Shown here piece by piece: positions 25,784 to 35,138 of a DNA stretch of 64,000 nt. Position numbers and translations under genes: made by a program. The stretch is from Flammeovirga sp. EKP202. GTDB lineage: Bacteria > Bacteroidota > Bacteroidia > Cytophagales > Flammeovirgaceae. Where the stretch lies: the NCBI RefSeq assembly GCF_014534745.1, contig NZ_JACVVP010000017.1:80956-144955 (forward strand), in the 5' to 3' direction. The notes under the pieces are model-generated. The model saw only the letters and a program-made list of their open reading frames with translations, was not told where the DNA came from and ran no database searches. Numbering within the stretch: the first letter of the stretch is position 1; each line of letters begins with the position of its first letter.

Positions 25784-27181
25784 ATGCTCCGAATCTATTT
25801 CCCTCTTCTATTGCTTTGCTTTATTACCTCAATTGCTTCAGTAATGGCACAAGGTAATTTCTATTGGCAACAACAACAAGGTGCCAATGGTAACTTATTG
25901 GGTGGATCTCTCGCCTCTGGAGCCACTGATAACAGTGCAATTTTTTATAATCCTGGTGCTTTAGCCTTTACCGAAACCCCTAACGTTTCATTTACTTCTG
26001 ACCTTTTGAGTTATACATTTTTTAATATTGAAAATGGAGCTGGACAGGGTGTGGATTTAAAAGGGAATCAGTTTGAAACCAAACCTCAAATGATTTCAGG
26101 CACTGCATTCAACCTTAAAAAACGTCATTTCAAAGTCACTTATGCTATTATCAATCTTTTGAATACAAAGAGTGAATATACGAGCTCAAATCAAGGTCAA
26201 ATCCCTAATTCCAATGACTATTATGAAGGGTATTTTAACTATAAAAACCAGCTAAGGAATGATCGAATAGCCATTGGGACAACGTACAGAATCAGTGAGT
26301 CGTTGGGCATCGGTATCACCCACTTTATAGATATCAAAAACGCGGAACTCACGAATAACACTAATGAAACTTGGGCAAGAGGAAATCAAATTATCAACTA
26401 TAGTAATGATTATAAAAACCTCCGATTCAATCAAGTGTCTATCTTATGGAAAATCGGAATAGCATGGCACTTTAATGAACGTTTGAACCTCGGTTTTAAT
26501 TTTGAAACATCAGACATCAATCTACAGTTTTTATCAAAATCTAACTCCAGGAGGATCATTGAAACCATGGAAACTTCTGGAGAAGTGCTCAAAGAGGTCA
26601 GTGATCAAGAAAAAGTAGACTCTAAATATAAATTACCAATAACTGCCGAATTGAATATCGGTTATATCACGAAAAAGACAGAGTATTCTGCACGGATAGG
26701 CTTTTTTGGTAAAGTACAGAAATATGGAATATTAAGTCTTAAACCTGAAAACTCTATGTTTTCATCGAACGATGATACTTTCAGCCAATATTTTGTAGCG
26801 AATAAACCCATTACTAATATTGCGGTAGGTGTGAAACATGAAGTGGTTGAAGATGTCAATATTTTGATGGGTTTTCGGACAGATTTTAACTTTTTAGATT
26901 TTGGAGATATTGATCCTATTAAGGATAACAGAATGTCTTTTGATTATTGGGATTTATATCATTTATCTGCTGGTTTTGAATGGTTTGGACCTCGATTTAA
27001 TATTATAGGAGGGCTAGTTTGTGACATGGGATTCTCTGAAAATGATATCCAAATTACAAACCTTACCGCAAGACCCTACTCAGAAGTTTTTGATAGAAAG
27101 ACGAACACAAGTACTACATATCTTCAATTCAACCTAATTTTTGGTATCACCTACCACTTCAAAGATAGAACACAACTGTAA
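25784..27181 (+). CDS. Outer-membrane beta-barrel protein, FadL/OmpP1-like
   Basis: This 465-residue protein has a signal peptide (1 to about 22, ending VMAQ). The mature N-terminus carries GATDNSAIFYNPGALAF (about 46-62), like the 'DDASTVFYNPAGL' hallmark of FadL-type long-chain fatty-acid and hydrocarbon transporters. The rest is a series of amphipathic strands with aromatic girdles, ending in an aromatic-rich strand (TYLQFNLIFGITYHF). The barrel is inferred; the substrate is unknown. It begins 28 bp after the gltA terminator and is followed after 78 bp by the propeller protein, possibly in the same transcript. Confidence 0.7.
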   Translation: MLRIYFPLLLLCFITSIASVMAQGNFYWQQQQGANGNLLGGSLASGATDNSAIFYNPGALAFTETPNVSFTSDLLSYTFFNIENGAGQGVDLKGNQFETKPQMISGTAFNLKKRHFKVTYAIINLLNTKSEYTSSNQGQIPNSNDYYEGYFNYKNQLRNDRIAIGTTYRISESLGIGITHFIDIKNAELTNNTNETWARGNQIINYSNDYKNLRFNQVSILWKIGIAWHFNERLNLGFNFETSDINLQFLSKSNSRRIIETMETSGEVLKEVSDQEKVDSKYKLPITAELNIGYITKKTEYSARIGFFGKVQKYGILSLKPENSMFSSNDDTFSQYFVANKPITNIAVGVKHEVVEDVNILMGFRTDFNFLDFGDIDPIKDNRMSFDYWDLYHLSAGFEWFGPRFNIIGGLVCDMGFSENDIQITNLTARPYSEVFDRKTNTSTTYLQFNLIFGITYHFKDRTQL

Positions 27182-27259
27182 AACATGAGGCTTTTATTTT
27201 GAATTGATCTCTTTGAATATTTATATTTATAATCAATCAATTCAATTTAAATCTTCAAC

Positions 27260-30172
27260 ATGAAAAAAACTTACGCACTTAGTTTTTTACTAAGTCTAGT
27301 AGTAGTATTGACTTCCACTTCAACTACTAAAGCTCAAGATATAAATACGAGCAGACTTCCAAGTTTTCAAAAACACCAACAGCTAAATGAGAAATCCTAC
27401 CTCAGAAACATTCCTTTTAGAAATGTAGGGCCAACGGTCATGAGTGGCCGAGTAACAGATATTGATGTTAACCCAGATAATCCGAATGAATTTTATGTTG
27501 CTTATGCTTCTAGTGGCTTATGGTACTCCTCGACAGCTGGCATCGATTTCACCCCCCTTTTTGATCATGAAGCGACTATGACGATTGGTGATATTGCAGT
27601 CAATTGGAAAAGTGAACAAAATACGATTTGGGTAGGTACAGGTGAGAACAATTCGAGCCGATCTAGTTATGCAGGGCTTGGTTTGTATAAATCAAATGAC
27701 AGAGGAAAAACTTGGCAACATTCAGGTTTAGAAAGTACTCAACACATTGGACGTATTGTATTACATCCCAATGATGAGAATATACTATGGGTAGCCTCTA
27801 TCGGTAATTTATATTCTAAAGATGAAAATAGAGGTGTTTATAAATCAAATGATGGAGGAAAAACATGGGATAAAACACTGTATATATCAGACAGTACGGG
27901 CATCATTGACCTAATCATTGACCCTCAAAATCCTCAAATTCTTTATGCTTCTGCATGGGAAAGAACACGTAAAGCATGGAATTTTAAAGCCTCAGGAAAA
28001 GAATCAGGAATTTATAAATCAACTGATGGAGGAATATCTTGGAATAGAGTTACGACCAAAAAGTCAGGTTTTCCAATTACGGAAGGAGTTGGCAGAATTG
28101 GCTTAGCTATTTCTCATCAAGATTCTAACAAATTGTACGCTTTCTTGGATAATCAAGATCCAAAAGAAAATCAGGAAGAAAAAGAGGTATTACCTCTCAC
28201 CAAAAAGCAACTCAAAACGATATCTAAAGAGAAGTTTTTGGAACAATCGGAAGAAAATATTAATAGGTATTTAGATCATTACAGTTTCCCAAAGTCTTAT
28301 ACAGCAAAGTCCATAAAAAACGATATTCAATTGGGTAAATACACTCCTATTGCCCTTGTAGAATATCTAGGTGATGCAGAAGATGATCTATTCAATACAG
28401 AGATCAAAGGTGCTGAAGTGTATCAATCATTAGATGGCGGTACAACATGGAAGAAAACACATTCTAACGATCTTGATCGAGTAGTTTATACTTTTGGTTA
28501 TTATTTTGGAAACATTAGAGTAAGCCCTCAAGATGATCAGACCTTATACATTCTTGGCGTACCAGTATTAAAGTCTACTGATGGAGGAAAAACATGGAAA
28601 GATAAAGGAGATCCCAATGTGCATGTAGATCATCATGCATTATGGATTAATCCTAAAAATGATCAACATATTATTTTAGGTAATGATGGAGGGCTTAATA
28701 TTTCTCATGATGGTGGTGACACCTATTTCAAGGCTAACTCTATTCCTGTTGGACAGTTTTATGCTGTCAATATTGATATGGCAGAACCTTATAATATTTA
28801 TGGAGGACTTCAGGATAACGGAGTTTGGGTAGGGTCATCTAAAGCTAAGATCGATAGAGCTTGGCAGAATTCTGGGAAATACCCATTCCAAGAAATCATG
28901 GGAGGAGATGGTATGCAAATAGGCGTTGATACTCGTGATAATCAGACCGTTTATACAGGTTATCAGTTTGGAAATTATTATAGAATTAACACGAAAAAAG
29001 GAGTTGAAAAATACATTACTCCTAGACATAGTTTAAGTGAAAAACCTTTACGTTGGAATTGGCAATCTCCTCTTCAAGTTTCTAGTCATAATGAAGATAT
29101 TGTTTATTTTGGTTCAAACCGCTTCCATAGATCTATGAATAAAGGGGAAGATTTTGAAGCACTTTCTGAAGATCTGACAAATAGAGGTAAAAAGGGAAAT
29201 GTACCTTACGGAACACTCACTTCTATTTCTGAATCCCCTATTCAGTTTGGTTTACTTTATACCGGATCAGATGACGGCAAGGTATTTTTATCGGATAATG
29301 TTGGAGCCTCGTGGAATGATATCTCTAATGAATTACCACAAAATCTTTGGGTTTCTAGGGTGATTGCTTCAAAACATGATTTGAATACAGTATTTGTAGC
29401 CATGAATGGTTATAGGAATGATGATTTCAAGCCTTATTTATATTCGTCATTTGATAGAGGTAAAACTTGGAAAAAACTAGGGAATGATCTTCCTGATGAA
29501 CCTATTAATGTAGTAAAAGAAGATCCGAATAATCAAGATATCCTTTATGTTGGTACTGATAACGGGCTTTATATTTCTTATGACAAAGGAAATTCATTTA
29601 TGACATTAGGTAACCTTCCAAATGTAGCTGTGCATGATTTAGTCGTTCATCCACGAGATAATGAAATTGTAGTGGGAACTCATGGTAGAGCAATCTATGT
29701 AGGTGACCTCTCTATCAGTCAAACTTTTAAGAAGGCTGATTTTGAAACACCGTTAAAAGTATTTTCAATCAATGAAATTACTGAAAACCCAAAGTGGGGA
29801 ATGATAGAAGGTTATTTTGAGTGGGGAGAACCAATAGAGAGTGAAGTTCAGATTCCAATTTATAATAAAGATGATGGAACAGTTGAAATTAGTATTGCTT
29901 TAGAAGGTAAAGTATTAAAAACGTTTTCAATTGAAGTTGAAAAAGGATTGAATTATATTCATTATGACCTTTCTATTGATGCTAAAAATAGAAAAGTATT
30001 AGAGAAAGCCTTAGCGGTTGAATTGAAAGAGAAGGACAATAAAGTCAATTACCTTAAGCCTGCTCAATACACTGTTTATGTTTCAATGGGCAATGAGAAA
30101 GTAGAGGGTGTTTTGACTGTTAAAGAAAAGGAAGAGCCTTATAAAAGAGTGAAAAAGAAAAAGATTCCATAA
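27260..30172 (+). CDS. Secreted Asp-box (BNR/VPS10-like) beta-propeller protein
   Basis: This 970-residue protein has a signal peptide (1 to about 25). It contains at least eight Asp-box or BNR motifs of the form S-x-D-x-G-x-T-W, such as KSNDRGKTW, KSNDGGKTW, KSTDGGISW, QSLDGGTTW, KSTDGGKTW and SSFDRGKTW. It therefore folds as one or two seven-bladed propellers of the sortilin/VPS10 'glycosyl hydrolase-like' group. An internal segment (about 300-380) rich in Lys and Glu interrupts the repeats. The C-terminal 90 residues are a beta-sandwich-like domain ending KRVKKKKIP, with no T9SS sorting domain. The role is unknown; it is paralogous in architecture to the protein at 40222-43728. Confidence 0.85.
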   Translation: MKKTYALSFLLSLVVVLTSTSTTKAQDINTSRLPSFQKHQQLNEKSYLRNIPFRNVGPTVMSGRVTDIDVNPDNPNEFYVAYASSGLWYSSTAGIDFTPLFDHEATMTIGDIAVNWKSEQNTIWVGTGENNSSRSSYAGLGLYKSNDRGKTWQHSGLESTQHIGRIVLHPNDENILWVASIGNLYSKDENRGVYKSNDGGKTWDKTLYISDSTGIIDLIIDPQNPQILYASAWERTRKAWNFKASGKESGIYKSTDGGISWNRVTTKKSGFPITEGVGRIGLAISHQDSNKLYAFLDNQDPKENQEEKEVLPLTKKQLKTISKEKFLEQSEENINRYLDHYSFPKSYTAKSIKNDIQLGKYTPIALVEYLGDAEDDLFNTEIKGAEVYQSLDGGTTWKKTHSNDLDRVVYTFGYYFGNIRVSPQDDQTLYILGVPVLKSTDGGKTWKDKGDPNVHVDHHALWINPKNDQHIILGNDGGLNISHDGGDTYFKANSIPVGQFYAVNIDMAEPYNIYGGLQDNGVWVGSSKAKIDRAWQNSGKYPFQEIMGGDGMQIGVDTRDNQTVYTGYQFGNYYRINTKKGVEKYITPRHSLSEKPLRWNWQSPLQVSSHNEDIVYFGSNRFHRSMNKGEDFEALSEDLTNRGKKGNVPYGTLTSISESPIQFGLLYTGSDDGKVFLSDNVGASWNDISNELPQNLWVSRVIASKHDLNTVFVAMNGYRNDDFKPYLYSSFDRGKTWKKLGNDLPDEPINVVKEDPNNQDILYVGTDNGLYISYDKGNSFMTLGNLPNVAVHDLVVHPRDNEIVVGTHGRAIYVGDLSISQTFKKADFETPLKVFSINEITENPKWGMIEGYFEWGEPIESEVQIPIYNKDDGTVEISIALEGKVLKTFSIEVEKGLNYIHYDLSIDAKNRKVLEKALAVELKEKDNKVNYLKPAQYTVYVSMGNEKVEGVLTVKEKEEPYKRVKKKKIP

Positions 30173-30196
30173 TCATCGAAATACGCTGTAAAAGAA

Positions 30197-30237
30197 ATGC
30201 TCCATTGAAGTCTCAAAGCAACAATGGAGCATTTTTT
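30197..30237. terminator. Terminator between convergent propeller and DUF983 genes
   Basis: ATGCTCCATTG (30197-30207) and CAATGGAGCAT (30222-30232) are perfect 11-bp arms, followed by TTTTTATTTT on the plus strand. It abuts the stop of the leftward DUF983 gene. Confidence 0.85.
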
Positions 30238-30604
30238 ATTTTCCTTTATAATCGATTCCACCGAAAAGATGGAGGTAGATTGATCTTGATAATCGGAAGG
30301 TAAAAGGAAGTAATACAATCATTGGAATTACTGCCATAATGATATAAGTGAGGGTGTCTTCCGGATCAATTACAACTGCGGTAATGACAAGCATTACAAA
30401 CATCAGTGCTGTATTGATACCATAACTGACGTACATTGCACCGTAATAAAAACCTGTCTCAGGTTCAAGGTTTGCATTACATTCTGTACATCTGTGATTG
30501 ATTTGATTGAATTTCAGAGATAAAGCTGAATTTTTAAAAAGATCCCCTTCTCTACACTGGGGACATTTTTTCTGAACGATAGCTTGAAGCTTACTTTTAC
30601 TCAT
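30236..30604 (-). CDS. DUF983 family membrane protein
   Basis: This 122-residue protein has an N-terminal zinc-ribbon of two CxxC pairs (KCPQCREGDLF and HRCTECNANLEPETGFYYGAMY), then two hydrophobic helices (about 60-80 and 85-105). This layout is that of DUF983, a conserved family of unknown function in proteobacteria and Bacteroidota. Its start overlaps the end of ftsE by 8 bp, so it is almost surely co-transcribed and translationally coupled. Confidence 0.85.
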   Translation of the reverse strand: MSKSKLQAIVQKKCPQCREGDLFKNSALSLKFNQINHRCTECNANLEPETGFYYGAMYVSYGINTALMFVMLVITAVVIDPEDTLTYIIMAVIPMIVLLPFTFRLSRSIYLHLFGGIDYKGK

Positions 30605-31313
30605 GTTTAGGATTTAAGTCTAGTTTCTGTTGAACCTGTTCTTTAGAAATATCTTTAATGTTCCCTCCTTCACATATTAAAGCTCTTTCTGGGTGTAGCC
30701 TTAAAAATGAATGTTGGTGAGTTGCCATTATGATACTGGTTCCACTTTCATTTATTTCTTTAAATAAGTCTAGGATGGCTCTTGATACTTTTGGATCTAG
30801 GTTTCCGGTTGGTTCATCAGCGATGATTAAGTCAGGGTTGTTTACAAGAGCTCTTGCAATTGCCACTCTCTGCTGTTCACCTCCTGAGAGTTGATGTGGC
30901 ATTTTTTCTCTTGTTATTTTAGGCAGATTTACTTTTGCTAAAAGCTCATCTACTTTATTATTCATCTTTTGCTGACTGCTCCAACCAGTAGCTTTCATTA
31001 CGAATAATAAGTTCTCTTCTACAGATCGATCTGTCAAAAGTTCAAAATCTTGGAAGATAACACCAACTGATCTTCTGAGAAAAGGGATTTCCTTTTTTTG
31101 AAGATCGTTGACTTGGAAGTTGTTGACTCTAACAATACCCTCAGTTGGGTAAAGATCAGCATATAAAAGGCGCAATAGAGTGGATTTACCACTACCCGTT
31201 GTCCCTAGTAAATATATAAACTCACCTCTCGCAATATCAAAGTTGATATCTTTGAGAATAACAGCACCCTCAAAAACGACTTTGACATCTCGAATTGTTA
31301 CAATTTGATCCAT
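30597..31313 (-). CDS. ftsE: FtsE-like ABC transporter ATPase
   Basis: FtsE pairs with FtsX at the divisome and controls peptidoglycan hydrolases. The 238-residue ATPase has Walker A GTTGSGKSTLLRLLY (about 36-50), the signature QLSGGEQQRVAIARAL, Walker B LIIADEPTGNLDP and the H-switch MATHQHSFL. The 'FLRRSVGVIFQDFELL' Q-loop stretch is typical of FtsE. ftsX is not next to it, as is often the case in Bacteroidota, so a lipoprotein-exporter ATPase of the LolD type is the alternative. It lies 2 bp after the upstream 67-residue gene and overlaps DUF983. Confidence 0.82.
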   Translation of the reverse strand: MDQIVTIRDVKVVFEGAVILKDINFDIARGEFIYLLGTTGSGKSTLLRLLYADLYPTEGIVRVNNFQVNDLQKKEIPFLRRSVGVIFQDFELLTDRSVEENLLFVMKATGWSSQQKMNNKVDELLAKVNLPKITREKMPHQLSGGEQQRVAIARALVNNPDLIIADEPTGNLDPKVSRAILDLFKEINESGTSIIMATHQHSFLRLHPERALICEGGNIKDISKEQVQQKLDLNPKHE

Positions 31314-31315
31314 TT

Positions 31316-31519
31316 TTAGATTTCTAGTTTTTGAATTTTACCGAAAGGCAATTGCTCAATTACAGCTTTAAGGGCTTCTTCTTTACCTTCTAAACCATAT
31401 TTTTCTAGTTTTGTCAAAGGCCTATCAGCTCTAAAATAAGCAATTAAGACGAAGTCTTCGTCTCTTAACTGAATGTAGTTTGGAATTTTGGCTTTGCCTT
31501 TTACTTTAATAATATACAT
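31316..31519 (-). CDS. Small conserved-looking protein upstream of ftsE
   Basis: This 67-residue protein starts MYIIKVKGKAKIPNYIQLRD and ends LPFGKIQKLEI. It is soluble, beta/alpha in pattern and basic at the N-terminus. I recall similar small proteins in Cytophagales genomes but know no function. I start at the ATG at 31519; the frame is open to a further ATG at 31561, but that would add a hydrophobic segment unlike the rest. Two bases separate it from ftsE, so it belongs to the same operon. Confidence 0.65.
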   Translation of the reverse strand: MYIIKVKGKAKIPNYIQLRDEDFVLIAYFRADRPLTKLEKYGLEGKEEALKAVIEQLPFGKIQKLEI

Positions 31520-31573
31520 GTAATAAATTAAATTTAATACGCCATTTTCCACAAAAGGCATGGTATAAATGTA

Positions 31574-31633
31574 GGGACATTGTAGTATAACAATGTCCCC
31601 ATATTATCAATAATTACCTTCTATGAGGTAATT
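31574..31633. other. Two stem-loops between fsa and the small ftsE-operon gene
   Basis: GGGACATTGT (31574-31583) pairs with ACAATGTCCC (31590-31599), and AATTACCT (31612-31619) pairs with AGGTAATT (31626-31633). Neither has a T run. They may end fsa transcription, protect its 3' end or shape the leader of the ftsE operon. Confidence 0.55.
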
Positions 31634-31660
31634 GTAACTTATTCAATAAAGAAAAGTTTC

Positions 31661-32317
31661 TTATTCTTCCATTTTCTTAGCGTCCTCAATAAATTGAGCC
31701 AAACCTTTATCTGTTAAAGGGTGATTCAATAATGCTTTGATCGCTTTTAATGGACAAGTTGCAACGTCTGCACCAAGTTTAGCACAATCCAAGATGTGCA
31801 TAGGGTGTCTAACTGAAGCGGCTAGAACTTGAGTACCAAAACCGTAGTTTTCAAAGATTGTTACGATATCTTCTACTAATTGTAAACCATCTGTAGAAAC
31901 ATCATCTAATCTACCAATAAATGGAGAAACATAAGTTGCTCCAGCTTTTGCTGCTAGTAATGCTTGACCAGCTGAGAAGATTAGAGTACAGTTTGTATCA
32001 ATACCTTTACTTGAAAAATATTTAATAGCTTTTAAACCGTCTTCGATCATTGGAACTTTAACGACAATTTTAGGATCAATTGCAGCTAAGATTTCTCCTT
32101 CCTTGATCATCTCCTCATAAGTTGTTGATAGTACCTCAGCACTAACATCACCATCCACGATATCACAAATTGCTTTGTAATGAGCGTTTACAGCTTCTGT
32201 TCCTTTTACACCAACTTTCGCCATTAGTGATGGGTTAGTTGTTACACCATCCAAAACTCCCATTGAGTGAGCTTCTTTGATTTCGTCAAGGTTTGCGGTG
32301 TCTATAAAAAATTTCAT
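31661..32317 (-). CDS. fsa: Fructose-6-phosphate aldolase / small transaldolase
   Basis: This 218-residue protein belongs to the short transaldolase group (Fsa/TalC), which forms a Schiff base with dihydroxyacetone units. Key parts are [29 protein letters not shown], the catalytic lysine in [45 protein letters not shown] and [12 protein letters not shown]. Most Bacteroidota members act as transaldolases in the pentose phosphate pathway, so aldolase or transaldolase activity cannot be told apart here. A TATGTTTG -7 element (32349-32356, minus) lies 32 bp before the start. Confidence 0.92.
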   Translation of the reverse strand: MKFFIDTANLDEIKEAHSMGVLDGVTTNPSLMAKVGVKGTEAVNAHYKAICDIVDGDVSAEVLSTTYEEMIKEGEILAAIDPKIVVKVPMIEDGLKAIKYFSSKGIDTNCTLIFSAGQALLAAKAGATYVSPFIGRLDDVSTDGLQLVEDIVTIFENYGFGTQVLAASVRHPMHILDCAKLGADVATCPLKAIKALLNHPLTDKGLAQFIEDAKKMEE

Positions 32318-32458
32318 AAGTATTCTTTGTCTAAAAATTTATATGTGGCAAACATACATAAATCTCAATGTTTTTTTAGAAAAACTGATAGAGATTTTTG
32401 AAAGTTTGAAAGTAATATCTTCATTAAAATGGCTATTGTCGTCTTTTAACTCGGTAGT

Positions 32459-33787
32459 TTAAGAGAACTGTTCTTCAACCAATTTTTTACTCTTCTCAAT
32501 ACAATCAGGAACTGCGATACCATCTTTCCAGTTTACTGTATAATACAGGTTCTTTATAGGTGACTTTTCCATAGCTTCCCATAGATTCAAAATATTTTGA
32601 TCGTATTGAGGAATAGCTTTTCTCCACTTGTATGTTTTTTGATAAACAGGGTCTGCAGAAAAACCTAGTGTGGACTGAAGTTCATTTCCTACATTATTCT
32701 TAATCGCTGCCTCTTCTAATTTAGCATTATCAGGAGTATGCGTCCCTCCTACAAAAGAAGTCACTAGTACTTCATTATCAGTAGTTCTATTTGGAAAAAT
32801 ACATGAGGACCAGATAGAACCAGCAGTAAACGTTTTTTCGATAGATGGGTTTAAACCTCCAAAACCAATCGGTGTATTTTGAGAAGCGTCTTTTGCAAAG
32901 ACAGAATGCACAACACACATTGGAGGACAATACACTTTCTCTAATTTTTCAGCTACTTTAGGTAAAAGGTATTGTAAGATTTGAGATGTAGCTTCAGCTG
33001 GTGTTGCAATGATGACTTTATCAAATAAAAATTCATCATTATAGGTCTTTACAGAAAACACATCATCTACAATTGTAATGCTTTCAACTTCAGAATTATA
33101 ACTAACATCAACTTTATTAGCCAATGCATTTGTCAAAGTTTGAATTCCATCTTTAAAGCTATACGCTGTTTTTCTTTTGACAGCAACTCCATTTACCTTG
33201 TTCTCTTTACGTTGCTGAATCATTCCTTTGATGATAGAACCGTGATTTTTTTCAGCTTTATAAAGAGAAGGAAATGACGCTTTTATTTTAAGTTGTTTTG
33301 GATCACCAGCATATATTCCTCTTACAAAAGGATCGACTGCATAATCACAAATCTCATTATTAAATCGTCTTTCAAAGAAATCATACAATGACTCATTTTC
33401 AGAAATAGGATTGTTTTTTCTGAAGTATTCTGTCATTATGGTCCATTTTGTTTTCCAACTAAAAAACTTATTGGAAAAGAAGTTTTGCGGACCCGATGGT
33501 AATACATTGTATTTACCATTTTTTAAAATAAATCGATCTTTATTGACGTCGGCAGCTTCTTGTAATTGGCCTTCGATGCCAAGTTCCTTGATGAGAGAGA
33601 GGTGATCATCGTTAAAAAGTAAGGAATTAGGTCCATTCTCATACAGGCGTCCATCAATTTTCTCCGTTTTAATGCACCCTCCTGTCCTATCACTTGCTTC
33701 TAAAACAAGACAAGTATGACCTTTTTTCTGTAAATAATAGGCTGCTGTTAGCCCTGATATTCCTCCTCCTATAACACCGATTCTCAT
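32459..33787 (-). CDS. hemG: Protoporphyrinogen oxidase (FAD-dependent)
   Basis: This enzyme oxidises protoporphyrinogen IX to protoporphyrin IX, the penultimate step of haem synthesis. The 442-residue protein has the amine-oxidase/FAD fold: GVIGGGISGLTAAYYLQ (4-20), VLEASDRTGGCIKTE, and the C-terminal FAD motif near LYYTVNWKDGIAVPDCIE. It is the HemY/PPOX type and not the flavodoxin-type HemG of E. coli, although annotation pipelines use hemG for both. hemE occurs elsewhere in the window (56.4 kb), so the haem genes are dispersed. Confidence 0.9.
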   Translation of the reverse strand: MRIGVIGGGISGLTAAYYLQKKGHTCLVLEASDRTGGCIKTEKIDGRLYENGPNSLLFNDDHLSLIKELGIEGQLQEAADVNKDRFILKNGKYNVLPSGPQNFFSNKFFSWKTKWTIMTEYFRKNNPISENESLYDFFERRFNNEICDYAVDPFVRGIYAGDPKQLKIKASFPSLYKAEKNHGSIIKGMIQQRKENKVNGVAVKRKTAYSFKDGIQTLTNALANKVDVSYNSEVESITIVDDVFSVKTYNDEFLFDKVIIATPAEATSQILQYLLPKVAEKLEKVYCPPMCVVHSVFAKDASQNTPIGFGGLNPSIEKTFTAGSIWSSCIFPNRTTDNEVLVTSFVGGTHTPDNAKLEEAAIKNNVGNELQSTLGFSADPVYQKTYKWRKAIPQYDQNILNLWEAMEKSPIKNLYYTVNWKDGIAVPDCIEKSKKLVEEQFS

Positions 33788-33946
33788 ATTTTAGGGAATA
33801 ATTCTTTTTATAAATTAATAAGTGTTTCAGCTAATGTTTGGTTTGGGAAAAATTAGAAGAAACATATTACAAAACTAATAAATTCATATTGATCTTATAC
33901 ATATAAATCACGATTTATAACGGTTGAAATACAAAAACTTCTTAAC

Positions 33947-33983
33947 AAAAAAATGCCCACCACTAAATGAATAGTGATGGGCA
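33947..33983 (-). terminator. Terminator of mdh
   Basis: TGCCCACCACTA (33954-33965) pairs with TAGTGATGGGCA (33972-33983) with one wobble. The minus strand continues with seven T. It lies 28 bp after the mdh stop. Confidence 0.85.
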
Positions 33984-34011
33984 CTTCTTATCAATTACGT
34001 TGGCTTATAAA

Positions 34012-34944
34012 CTAAGCTTTAACGTCTAAAAGACCGTTAGTTTTCTTCACACCTTCAGCTGAAGTATGTAATTTTGCTTTTTCGTCTTCTGAAAGCTCGA
34101 TTTCAACGATTTTCTCGATACCGTTTTTACCTAATACTACAGGTACACCGATACAAAGATCTTCTAAACCATACTCACCTTCTAATAATGCTGAACAAGG
34201 GAACATTTTCTTAGAATCTAAAGCGATAGCTTTCACTAATTCAGAAACTGCTGCACCTGGAGCATACCAAGCTGAAGTACCTAATAATTTAGTAAGTGTA
34301 GCACCACCTACTTTAGTAGCTTCAACGATAGAAGACTTTTGCTCTTCAGTTAAGAATTCAGATACAGGAACTGAATTACGAGTAGCTTTCTCGATTAATG
34401 GAACCATTCCTACGTCAGAGTGACCACCGATAACCATACCAGAAACGTCAGATTGAGGACAACCTAAAGCTTCAGCTAAACGATATTTGAAACGAGCACT
34501 ATCCAATGCACCACCCATACCGATGATACGGTTTTTAGGAAGACCAGTAGCTTTAGCAGCTAAGTAAGTCATTGTATCCATTGGATTAGATACTACGATG
34601 ATAATTACGTCTGGAGAATTTGCAATCAAATTCTTCGCTACAGTTTCTACAATGTTAGCGTTTGTAGTGATTAACTCTTCACGAGTCATACCCGGTTTTC
34701 TTGGAATACCAGAAGTGATTACCGCTACATCAGAACCTGCAGTTGCAGCATAATCATTCGTTACACCAGTGATTGTAGAATCAAACCCATTTAAAGATGC
34801 AGTTTGCATTAAGTCCATTGCTTTACCTTCTGCAAATCCTTCTTTGATATCAACTACGACGATTTCGTCTGCAAAATCTTTGATAGCGATATACTCAGCA
34901 CAGCTTGCACCTACTGCACCAGCTCCAACTACAGTTACTTTCAT
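34012..34944 (-). CDS. mdh: Malate dehydrogenase
   Basis: Mdh oxidises malate to oxaloacetate with NAD in the TCA cycle. The 310-residue protein is of the LDH-like type found in Bacteroidota. The NAD-binding loop is VVGAGAVGASCAEYIA (4-19), the substrate arginines lie in GIPRKPGMTREELI, and further marks are IIVVSNPMDTMTYLA, GMGGALDSARFKYRLAE and the catalytic histidine in GGHSDVGMVPL. It is a single-gene unit divergent from murF. A short dyad (34998-35010) lies about 54 bp upstream. Confidence 0.97.
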   Translation of the reverse strand: MKVTVVGAGAVGASCAEYIAIKDFADEIVVVDIKEGFAEGKAMDLMQTASLNGFDSTITGVTNDYAATAGSDVAVITSGIPRKPGMTREELITTNANIVETVAKNLIANSPDVIIIVVSNPMDTMTYLAAKATGLPKNRIIGMGGALDSARFKYRLAEALGCPQSDVSGMVIGGHSDVGMVPLIEKATRNSVPVSEFLTEEQKSSIVEATKVGGATLTKLLGTSAWYAPGAAVSELVKAIALDSKKMFPCSALLEGEYGLEDLCIGVPVVLGKNGIEKIVEIELSEDEKAKLHTSAEGVKKTNGLLDVKA

Positions 34945-34997
34945 TTTATGCGAGATTTAAAAAATTAATTATAAGTTTATTTGTAAATGTTTTACTC

Positions 34998-35010
34998 TCG
35001 CAATTTGCGA
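34998..35010. repeat. Short dyad in the mdh/murF divergent promoter region
   Basis: TCGCAATTTGCGA is a perfect 6-bp inverted repeat around one base. Its GC-containing arms stand out in an AT-rich spacer, and its place between divergent starts would suit an operator; coincidence is also possible. Confidence 0.35.
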
Positions 35011-35138
35011 TATTTTTGTTACTTTTTTGAGTGATTATAGAAATTCATAAACATGACTTTTATCACTTTCTAAATTTCGAGATAATTGCATAATAGAAAA
35101 TATCTTAACAGATTGCATAAAAAAAATCCATCTTTGAT